A DNA stretch of 5,132 nt from UBA4735 sp035935465 (lineage in GTDB: Bacteria; Chloroflexota; Limnocylindria; P2-11E). Under the pieces are notes generated by a model. It made no database searches and was not told the origin of the DNA. It was given only the letters and a program-made list of their open reading frames with translations. Below are positions 1 through 5,132 of this stretch, in pieces. Positions within the stretch are counted from its first letter, which is position 1. Each line of letters opens with the position of its first letter. Made by a program: the position numbers and the translations under genes. The stretch spans positions 1 through 5,132 of the forward strand of contig DASYXA010000001.1 of NCBI GenBank assembly GCA_035935465.1, read 5' to 3'.

Positions 1-1
1 T

Positions 2-484
2 GCCGGGATCGCGAGCGCGATCGCCGAGCGGCTCGAGATGGATCCCGAGGGCCGCGACGACCTGTACGTGGCGGCCCTGCTCCGCGACGTCGGCGAGCTC
101 GGGATCGATCGTCGCGTCCTCGACGCGCCCGGGGCACTGACGGAGGAGCAGCGCGAGGTCGTCCGGCGCCACCCGCTCCTGGGCGAGACGATCCTCGCCG
201 CGCTCGCGTTCCTCGGCGACGCGTCGCGGATGGTGCGCGGGCATCACGAGCGGTGGGACGGGACGGGATACCCCGACGGCCTGGCCGGCGGCGAGATCCC
301 GCTCGGCGCGCGGATCCTCAGCGTCGCCGACGCGTTCGTCGCGATGACCAGCGAACGGCCGTACCGCGCGGCGCTCCGGCCCGCCGAGGCGCTCGCGGCG
401 GTCATCGGCGGCGCCGGAACGAGCTTCGACCCCGCGGTCGTCGACGGCTTCGTCGCGATCAGCGGCTCCGGCGAGCTCACCTGA
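2..484 (+). CDS. HD-GYP domain protein, C-terminal part (5' truncated by window edge), altered HD motif
   Basis: The reading frame is open from the left edge (codons from position 2) to TGA at 482-484, so the real start lies outside the window; the ATG at 38 is internal. The HD-GYP family hydrolyses cyclic di-GMP with a bi- or trinuclear metal centre. The family signature is clear: LGI and PGALT after the first motif, HP (codons at 170-175), HH (242-247), DGTGYPDG (257-280, GYP at 266-274), IPLGARI, VAD (Asp codon 329-331) and the MTSERPYR block. Oddity: the usual HDxGK is RDVGE here. The metal-ligand His is Arg (83-85) and the Lys is Glu (95-97), while the Asp (86-88) is kept. The first conserved His of the fold lies upstream and cannot be seen. 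Catalysis may be lost or changed; a c-di-GMP-binding or regulatory role is an alternative. The family call is secure, the activity is not. Confidence 0.92.
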   Translation, partial: AGIASAIAERLEMDPEGRDDLYVAALLRDVGELGIDRRVLDAPGALTEEQREVVRRHPLLGETILAALAFLGDASRMVRGHHERWDGTGYPDGLAGGEIPLGARILSVADAFVAMTSERPYRAALRPAEALAAVIGGAGTSFDPAVVDGFVAISGSGELT

Positions 485-486
485 CC

Positions 487-515
487 TTCACGTAGTTGCC
501 TTCGTTGTGTACGCT
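487..515 (+). promoter_or_regulatory. Possible sigma-70-type promoter before the coiled-coil gene
   Basis: The stretch at about 486-516 is clearly richer in A/T than its surroundings. It holds TTCACG (487-492) and TACGCT (510-515) separated by 17 bases, a weak match to -35 and -10 boxes. It lies just after the HD-GYP stop and about 100 bases upstream of the coiled-coil gene start, so it could drive that gene together with the kinase. Only a few consensus positions match, so this is tentative. Confidence 0.3.
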
Positions 516-603
516 TGCTCCCACGAACGGTCGCGGCACGCGCCGTGCGTCCACCGAGACCCCGCGCGAGCTTGCTTCCGGACGGGCAGGCCGGCGGGCC
601 GCA

Positions 604-609
604 GAGAGG
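604..609 (+). promoter_or_regulatory. Ribosome binding site that decides the TTG start at 617
   Basis: GAGAGG lies seven bases before the in-frame TTG at 617. The earlier in-frame TTG at 515 has no such site. This favours 617 as the start. The GTG at 609 is out of frame. Confidence 0.55.
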
Positions 610-616
610 TGCAGCC

Positions 617-1804
617 TTGGCTGAGGCAGGTCCCGGCGACAGCACGCCGCTCGCCGCCGACGACATGATCGGCTCGCTGGCCGCGCGCGTGCGCGAGCTC
701 TCGCTCCGCGTGGCCCAGCTCGAAGGCGAGCTCGAGGCCGCCCGCCGGCGCGTCGCGGTGTACGAGGACTTCGACGCCCAGGTCCAGGACTCGCTGTCCG
801 CAGCGCTCCGCGCGTCGAACCAGATCCGCGAGCGCGCGCGCGTGACCGCCGAGGCGATCGCCGAGGAGGCGCGGGCGCAGCGGCCGGCGGTCGTCGCGGA
901 GCTCGACGCGATGCGGATCGAGCGCGACACGCTCCGCCGCGCGATCGATGACGCGACGGCGTCGGCGTCCCCGGCGTCCCGCGCGTCCGCGCCGGTCGTG
1001 ACGAGCTTCCCGATGTCCGAGATGCGCACCGCCGCAGCCGACGCCTTGCGCGGCGTGTTCAAAGAGCTCGTCGCGGAGATCCGTGCGTCGACGCCGCCCG
1101 TGGTCCAAGCGGCCGCCCCGACGCCGGCGGAGGCGCCCCGTCCGGCGAGCGTGCCGGCTCCGACCGTCCCCCCGCCAATCTCCCGGGCGCCGGCGGCTCA
1201 GCCCCCGGCCGCGCCGCCACCGGTCGCCGCACCACAGCACGCGCCGCGGGAGTGGACCGATCGCCTCGTCACGCCCCCGGAGCCGTACGTCGCACCGCCG
1301 TCGAGCTACAACCCGCAGATCGATCGACCGCCGGCGCCGCCCCAGGCGATGCCGCGTCCGACCGTCGTCCCGCCGCCGCCATCGGCCGTGGTCGAGGACG
1401 AAGACGTCGTGCCCCTGGCCGCCGCGCCGACGGCCGGTCCGACGCCCGCCCCAGCCCCAGCAGCCGCCCCTGCGCCCGCCGCGGCCGAGCCGGCGCGCGC
1501 GTGGACCGCTGCCCCGAGCGAGCCGATCGGCGAGGTGCAGGTGGTGCTCTCGCCGATCTCGTCGTTCCCGCGGCTCGTCGAGCTCGAGCGCCGGCTGCAG
1601 GGCATGTCGGTCGTCCGCACGGTCTACGCGCGCGACTTCCGCAATGGCGTCGCCACGCTCGCGATCGGACTTCGGCATCCGATGACGGTCGATGAATTCG
1701 CGACCGCCGTCACGAAGCTCGACTACCCCCGGCTGCGGATCGTGTCGACCTCCGGGTACGTCCTCGAGCTGCGGATCGATACCGAAGCGTCGTCGATCGC
1801 GTAG
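617..1804 (+). CDS. Coiled-coil (DivIVA-like) protein with Pro/Ala linker and C-terminal predicted ferredoxin-like domain
   Basis: I do not recognise this as a named gene. The TTG at 617 gives 395 residues ending at TAG 1802-1804. TTG 515 (429 residues) is possible but would add a Pro/Arg-rich N terminus; ATG 665 is a third choice. Residues about 18-112 form a long charged coiled coil, and the stretch YEDFDAQVQDSLSAAL through IRERAR to AEEARAQ resembles the second half of DivIVA-type proteins, which are cytoplasmic scaffolds. Residues about 157-303 are low-complexity Pro/Ala, probably a flexible linker. Residues about 305-390 (from EVQVVLSPISSF to VLELRI) have an apparent beta-alpha-beta-beta-alpha-beta order and look like a small ligand- or protein-binding ferredoxin-like domain. 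There is no signal peptide or membrane segment. The kinase gene begins 25 bases downstream, so the two are probably one operon; a scaffold or regulator of that kinase is a reasonable guess but unproven. Confidence 0.8.
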   Translation: MAEAGPGDSTPLAADDMIGSLAARVRELSLRVAQLEGELEAARRRVAVYEDFDAQVQDSLSAALRASNQIRERARVTAEAIAEEARAQRPAVVAELDAMRIERDTLRRAIDDATASASPASRASAPVVTSFPMSEMRTAAADALRGVFKELVAEIRASTPPVVQAAAPTPAEAPRPASVPAPTVPPPISRAPAAQPPAAPPPVAAPQHAPREWTDRLVTPPEPYVAPPSSYNPQIDRPPAPPQAMPRPTVVPPPPSAVVEDEDVVPLAAAPTAGPTPAPAPAAAPAPAAAEPARAWTAAPSEPIGEVQVVLSPISSFPRLVELERRLQGMSVVRTVYARDFRNGVATLAIGLRHPMTVDEFATAVTKLDYPRLRIVSTSGYVLELRIDTEASSIA

Positions 1805-1829
1805 GCCTGGACCGGCGAGACATCGGCAG

Positions 1830-3974
1830 ATGAGCGTGCGGCTGGACGCGGACTTCTGGTCGGCCCGGATGGCCTTCCTCTGCAAGCTCGCGCGCGCGGA
1901 CGCGGTCGCGGTCGTCCTCGAGGTGCAGAACGAGGGCTTCGTCACGTACGCCGCCGACAACATCCCGGCCGATCCGGGCTGGAACGGCGCGGTCGCGGGC
2001 CCGCTCATCCGCGCCGCGCTCGACTCGCGTACGTCCGCCCAGGCGAGCGTCGTGCTGCCCCTCGCTGACGGCCGTGCCGCCTCGACGATCTTCGTCGCGC
2101 CGATCGTCTGGAACGACCAGCTCGTCGGCGGGCTCGCGGCACTTCGCGCGAGCGGCTCCTTCGACGAGCGCGACTCGGCCGAGGTCGAGCGCCTCGCGGA
2201 CCTCGTCGGGCTCGAGCTCGCCGAGGCGACCGCGCTCCGGCGCGCCCAGTCGCAGCAATCCGAGCTGGAGACGCGCCTGCGGGCGCAGGCGAAGATCGCG
2301 GATCTCGCGCGCAACACCCAGGACCCGGACGAGCTGCTCCAGCGCGCGACCGCCCAGCTCGCCGAGCTCTTCGGCGCGGACGGCGTCTCGATCATGCTCG
2401 CCGACGACGCGGGACAGCTGTCGGTGCGCTCCTCGCTCGGGTTGAGCGACGCGGCGAAGAAGGACCGCAAGAAGCTCGGCGAGGGTATCTCGGGCTACGT
2501 CGCGAAGACCGGCCAGCCGCTCCTGCTCACCGGGCAGGTCAAGGACCAGCGCTTCAGCGGCAACGACCCGACCATCGGCGAGTCGATCGTGGCTCCGCTG
2601 CGCGCCGCCGATCGCACGATCGGCGTGGTGAACGTCAAGCACTCCGCCGCGACGAAGGAGCGGTTCACCCAGGCTTCGGTCGACTCGCTGCAGCAGGTCG
2701 CCAGCGAGATCGCGTCGTCCTTTGTCGCGGCCGACGCGATGCGCCGCACCGAGGACGACCGCAAGCAGGCCCTGGTCTTGTACGAGCTCTCACGGCTCGC
2801 GACGATGGGGAACGATCCGCAGCAGGATCTCGAGACGGCGGCCGACATGATCGCGGGCATGCTGAACAACGACGTCGTCGGCGTATGGGCGCTCGACACG
2901 GGCGGCGGCGTGCGGCTCCGGGCCGGACATGGGTACCCCGATCCGCTGCCGGAGGTGATCCCGGTGTCCGGGATCGGGCCCGCGATGACCATGGCGCTCC
3001 GCGAGGAGCAGCTCGCGACCGCGCGGTTCGCGGCCGGCGACGAGCGCCGGCCGGACTGGGCGGCGGGTGAGGCGACGATGTTCGTGCTCGCGCCGATCGG
3101 ATCGCACGGCAACCAGCTCGGCGCGCTCGTCCTCGGGCGCGCGAGCGGGCAGTACAGCGACCCGGAGATCGAGTTCGGGACCACGCTCGGCGAGTACCTG
3201 TCCGGCCAGATGCAGAAGACCGCGGCGGGCGACTCGCAGGAGGTCATCGCGGCGAACGAGCGGCGCAAGATCGCCCAGGAGATCCACGACGGCATCGCCC
3301 AGGAGCTCACCGGAGTCGTGCTCACGCTCGAGGCCTGCCAGCGGGCCCTCGACAAGGACCCGGCTGCGCTCAGCGCGAGCCTCGCGAAGGCCGCGCGCGA
3401 AGCGCGCGCGACGCTCGCCGAGGTGCGCCAGTACATGTCGGCGCTGCGCGCGAAGGAGGGCGGTGACATCAACCTCCCGTCGACGGTCGCGCGGCTCGTC
3501 GACGACGTGCGCCGCCAGACCGGCCTGCGGGTCGAGATGGAGGAGCAGGGCGCGGAGCGCGAGCTCGAGCCGCCGCTCGAGCGCGCGGTGATGCGGATCG
3601 TCGGGGAATCCCTGCGCAACGTCGCGCAGCATGCGCAGGCGAATGCCGCGAAGCTGCGGCTGACCTACGGGGAACGGGAGATCACGGTGATCGTCGAGGA
3701 CGATGGCGTCGGCTTCGACACGGAGCCGACGATGGCGACCGCGACCGACAGCGGCCACTTCGGGCTCGCCGGCATGCGCGAGCGCGCCGAGAGCATCGGC
3801 GGAACGCTCACCGTCTTGAGCCAGCCGGGCCGCGGCTCGGTGATCACCGCGACGCTGCCGTACATGTTCGCGGAGGATCCGGTCCGCACGATGAAGGATC
3901 CGACCCCCGTCGTCGAGGATGTCGAGTCGCCCGCCGAGAGGAGCGGCCTCATCTCCAAGCTCTTCGGCCGGTGA
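1830..3974 (+). CDS. Multi-GAF sensor histidine kinase, HisKA_3/HATPase_c (NarL/DesK class)
   Basis: The ATG at 1830 gives 714 residues. The frame is open upstream to 1692, but that part overlaps the previous gene, and ATG 1830 aligns with the start of the paralogue at 4667. Order: a divergent GAF-like input domain (1-135), a coiled linker (136-164), a typical GAF (165-308), a third GAF-like region (329-460), the HisKA_3 dimerisation domain (about 478-545), HATPase_c (about 575-677) and a 37-residue tail. The H-box ERRKIAQEIHDGIAQEL carries the phospho-acceptor His486. The N-box has Asn597 in GESLRNV, the G1 box is DDGVGFD (624-630) and the G2 box is GHFGLAGM (642-649). All ATP-site motifs are present, so an active autokinase is expected. 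There are no membrane helices, so it is a cytosolic sensor; its ligand is unknown. HisKA_3 kinases usually phosphorylate NarL-type response regulators, but none with a DNA-binding domain is in the window. It probably shares a transcript with the upstream coiled-coil gene. The tail ends in SGLISKLFGR, a possible small amphipathic helix. Confidence 0.95.
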   Translation: MSVRLDADFWSARMAFLCKLARADAVAVVLEVQNEGFVTYAADNIPADPGWNGAVAGPLIRAALDSRTSAQASVVLPLADGRAASTIFVAPIVWNDQLVGGLAALRASGSFDERDSAEVERLADLVGLELAEATALRRAQSQQSELETRLRAQAKIADLARNTQDPDELLQRATAQLAELFGADGVSIMLADDAGQLSVRSSLGLSDAAKKDRKKLGEGISGYVAKTGQPLLLTGQVKDQRFSGNDPTIGESIVAPLRAADRTIGVVNVKHSAATKERFTQASVDSLQQVASEIASSFVAADAMRRTEDDRKQALVLYELSRLATMGNDPQQDLETAADMIAGMLNNDVVGVWALDTGGGVRLRAGHGYPDPLPEVIPVSGIGPAMTMALREEQLATARFAAGDERRPDWAAGEATMFVLAPIGSHGNQLGALVLGRASGQYSDPEIEFGTTLGEYLSGQMQKTAAGDSQEVIAANERRKIAQEIHDGIAQELTGVVLTLEACQRALDKDPAALSASLAKAAREARATLAEVRQYMSALRAKEGGDINLPSTVARLVDDVRRQTGLRVEMEEQGAERELEPPLERAVMRIVGESLRNVAQHAQANAAKLRLTYGEREITVIVEDDGVGFDTEPTMATATDSGHFGLAGMRERAESIGGTLTVLSQPGRGSVITATLPYMFAEDPVRTMKDPTPVVEDVESPAERSGLISKLFGR

Positions 3975-4010
3975 CCCGCGGCGTGGCCGGGTGGGAACGG
4001 CGGCGCGGCG

Positions 4011-4059
4011 GAGATCCGGCGGTCGCCGGCGGTCGGACTGGGGAGATCGGCGGTCGATC
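4011..4059. repeat. Three short GC-rich direct repeats with a weak hairpin in the convergent gap
   Basis: CGGCGGTCG occurs at 4017-4025, 4027-4035 and 4048-4056. The first and third copies are both preceded by GAGATC-like sequence (4011 and 4043). Within them, 4016-4029 can fold as CCGGC/GCCGG with a four-base loop, and 4045-4059 as GATCG/CGATC with a five-base loop. They lie between the stop of the kinase and the stop of the opposing receiver gene, where a bidirectional terminator could sit, but no T-run follows. In DNA this GC-rich, such repeats can also arise by chance. Confidence 0.4.
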
Positions 4060-4061
4060 CG

Positions 4062-4550
4062 TCAGCTGAGGAAGAAGCGCCAGGCGAACAGCACGACCGC
4101 GGCGATGAACGTGATCACGATGACCACGGCGACGATCATGCCGAGCGTGCCGCGGACGTCGCTGCGGACGCGGACGATCCCGACGGACCGGTCGATCGCC
4201 TCGACCAGCTTGGGCGGCGACGCGTCCTTGAGGAGCCAGCCACGGGCACCGGGGGTCTCGGCCGCGAGCCGCTCGCCGCTCGCGGCGTCGCCGGACAGGA
4301 TCGTGAACGGGATCTCGAGGTCGGCGGGGTGCCCGTCGAGGAGCATCCCGTCGATGAGGGCCGCGTCGGCCGGCCAGGACGTCGCCGCGGAGCGTGCGTC
4401 GGCGAGGCTCGGGACGCGCTGGAGGTCGTAGACGTCCTCCAGCCGGAGCACGGTCTCGATGCCCGCACCGATGACCGGGTGCGCCGTGACGATGAGGACC
4501 TTCGGCCGGGCGATGCGGCGATTATCGCGACCGCCACCCGGTCGGGGTAT
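4062..4550 (-). CDS. Membrane-anchored single-domain receiver (NarL-type), degenerate acidic pocket, non-standard start
   Basis: The frame ends at TGA (4064-4062). Receiver-domain homology begins near 4502 (KVLIVTAHPVIGAGIETVLRLE, in the place of the usual VLIVDDHPVVRAG). No ATG, GTG or TTG exists in frame between the stop at 4556-4554 and GTG 4451, which would cut off the first strand and helix. I give ATA 4550 as the start because AGAAGGA sits seven bases before it (162 residues); ATC 4514 or a sequence error are alternatives, and a standard caller would pick GTG 4451 (129 residues). Numbered from 4550, the phospho-acceptor Asp67 (ALIDG), the switch Ser86 (TILSG) and Lys108 (GWLLKDAS) are kept, but the paired acidic metal ligands are Thr22-Ala23. 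Residues about 135-160 form one hydrophobic helix (LGMIVAVVIVITFIAAVV), preceded by Arg residues, so the receiver should face the cytoplasm. There is no helix-turn-helix. It may be a decoy, phosphate sink or membrane-localised output for a nearby kinase; this is inference. Confidence 0.72.
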   Translation of the reverse strand: MPRPGGGRDNRRIARPKVLIVTAHPVIGAGIETVLRLEDVYDLQRVPSLADARSAATSWPADAALIDGMLLDGHPADLEIPFTILSGDAASGERLAAETPGARGWLLKDASPPKLVEAIDRSVGIVRVRSDVRGTLGMIVAVVIVITFIAAVVLFAWRFFLS

Positions 4551-4557
4551 ATCTCAG

Positions 4558-4564
4558 TCCTTCT
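4558..4564 (-). promoter_or_regulatory. Ribosome binding site for the receiver gene
   Basis: On the minus strand AGAAGGA reads from 4564 to 4558, a strong Shine-Dalgarno match in a GC-rich region. It is seven bases before the in-frame ATA at 4550-4548. It is the main evidence that translation begins well upstream of the GTG at 4451. Confidence 0.45.
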
Positions 4565-4656
4565 GAACACCCCCGAGCGCGGGTAGCCGCGGGCCGTGGA
4601 ATCAGGCTCAATGACCGTTGCAAGGCGGCCCGATCACCCGCGGGCGGTCGCAGATG

Positions 4657-4662
4657 AAGGGG
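4657..4662 (+). promoter_or_regulatory. Ribosome binding site for the second sensor gene
   Basis: AAGGGG ends four bases before the ATG at 4667. It supports that start over the out-of-frame ATG at 4654, which opens only an 11-codon frame. Confidence 0.6.
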
Positions 4663-4666
4663 TCAC

Positions 4667-5132
4667 ATGACGGTCGAGCGCGAAGGTGAGTTCTGGCCCA
4701 CGCGCATCGCGATGCTCGCCGAGCTCGCGCACGCCGACGGGCTGGCGATCGTGTTGCGGCCGCACGGCGACACATTCGTCACGTACGCCGCGCACAACCT
4801 GAGCCCCGAGTCCGCCTGGGGCGGCACGCCGCAGGTGTCGCTGCTCGCAAGTGCGCTCGGTGGCGGCCCCGGCGACGGCGCGGTGAGCGTGCCGTTGCTC
4901 GATGGCCGCGTCGCGGTGGCGATGCGCGCGGTCCCGGTCGCATGGCGCGAGCACCGGATCGGCGCGCTCGCGGGCGTGCGCGTGAGCGGTCCGTTCAGCG
5001 ACGAGGAATCGCTGCGGCTCAGCCGCCTCGCATCGCTCGTCGCGCTCGAGCTGGTCGAAGAGAACACCTTCTGGCGGATCCAGCGCGCCGCGGCCGAGCT
5101 CGAGGCGCGCACGAAGGCGTCGACCGAGCTGC
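4667..5132 (+). CDS. Sensor protein with GAF-like input domain, N-terminal part (3' truncated), paralogue of the kinase at 1830
   Basis: The frame is open from ATG 4667 to the right edge (155 full codons), so the gene continues outside the window. The N-terminal 135 residues align from the first Met with the first domain of the kinase at 1830. Shared blocks are the FW near residue 9, LA-x-AD near 20, FVTYAA followed by N, a conserved Trp, DGR, VSG/ASG before F-x-x-x-x-S, and RLA-x-LV-x-LEL. From about residue 136 a charged helix begins (IQRAAAELEARTKAS), matching the coiled linker that precedes the second GAF domain of the other kinase. This is the reason to expect more GAF and probably a kinase domain downstream, but no catalytic motif is visible here. 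There is no signal peptide or membrane helix in the visible part. It is divergently oriented to the receiver gene. Confidence 0.85.
   Translation, partial: MTVEREGEFWPTRIAMLAELAHADGLAIVLRPHGDTFVTYAAHNLSPESAWGGTPQVSLLASALGGGPGDGAVSVPLLDGRVAVAMRAVPVAWREHRIGALAGVRVSGPFSDEESLRLSRLASLVALELVEENTFWRIQRAAAELEARTKASTEL

Noticed and set aside
1090..1500. Pro/Ala-rich segment considered as a tandem DNA repeat
   Set aside because: The codons vary and no fixed repeat unit is seen; it is a low-complexity protein linker.
488..2470. 660-codon open frame on the minus strand
   Set aside because: It lies antisense to the coiled-coil gene and the kinase, both of which have recognisable domains. Its translation is Arg/Ser-rich low complexity with no domain; long antisense frames are expected in such GC-rich coding DNA.
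2495..3758. Two long minus-strand frames (2495-3619 and 2790-3758)
   Set aside because: They are antisense to the GAF, HisKA_3 and HATPase_c parts of the kinase, which carry all their motifs on the plus strand; the antisense products show no family features.
3965..3993. CGGCC/GGCCG inverted pair around the kinase stop as a terminator
   Set aside because: The stem is only five base pairs with a long loop and no T-run.
3919..4431. Plus-strand frame of 170 codons overlapping the kinase end and the receiver gene
   Set aside because: It runs through the kinase stop region and opposite the receiver domain, and its product is compositionally biased with no domain.
4522..4527. GATAAT on the minus strand as a -10 box for a leaderless receiver transcript starting at ATC 4514
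   Set aside because: The hexamer is good and ends seven bases before that ATC, but no -35 box lies at a proper distance, leaderless initiation at ATC is not expected, and the Shine-Dalgarno site upstream at 4558-4564 argues for a longer transcript.
4136..4570. Minus-strand frame of 144 codons from GTG 4570
   Set aside because: It overlaps the receiver in another frame and is Ser/Arg/Pro-rich. It matters only if a frameshift joins its first codons to the receiver.

Overview
The window is very GC-rich (about 70 percent by eye) and densely coding. Strong G/C bias at third codon positions and the architecture of its signalling genes suggest a high-GC soil or water bacterium, most likely Chloroflexota (for example Limnocylindria-like lineages) or Actinomycetota. 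No rRNA, tRNA or marker gene is present to fix the taxonomy. No mobile element, CRISPR array or phage gene is visible.

Layout, left to right. (1) Positions 2-484, plus strand: the 3' end of an HD-GYP-type gene whose HD motif is changed. (2) 485-616: an intergenic stretch with a local AT-rich dip, a possible promoter and a good ribosome binding site. (3) 617-1804, plus: a three-part protein with a DivIVA-like coiled coil, a long Pro/Ala linker and a small C-terminal alpha/beta domain predicted to be ferredoxin-like. (4) 1830-3974, plus: a soluble sensor histidine kinase with three GAF-type sensor regions, a HisKA_3 (NarL/DesK-class) dimerisation domain and a HATPase_c domain. It starts 25 bases after the previous gene and is probably co-transcribed with it. 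(5) 3975-4061: a short convergent gap with GC-rich direct repeats and a weak hairpin. (6) 4062 to about 4550, minus: a single receiver domain that has lost the acidic metal-binding pair and ends in a transmembrane helix instead of a DNA-binding domain. Its true start is not a standard codon. (7) 4551-4666: the divergent intergenic region. (8) 4667 to the right edge, plus: the start of a second sensor protein whose N-terminal domain is paralogous to that of the kinase at 1830.

Taken together this looks like a signalling island: a c-di-GMP-type domain, two related GAF-input sensors and an unusual membrane-tethered receiver. HisKA_3 kinases normally pass phosphate to NarL-family receivers, and the minus-strand receiver has NarL-type sequence features. 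It is therefore a candidate partner or decoy for one or both sensors. That link is inferred from domain classes and proximity only.
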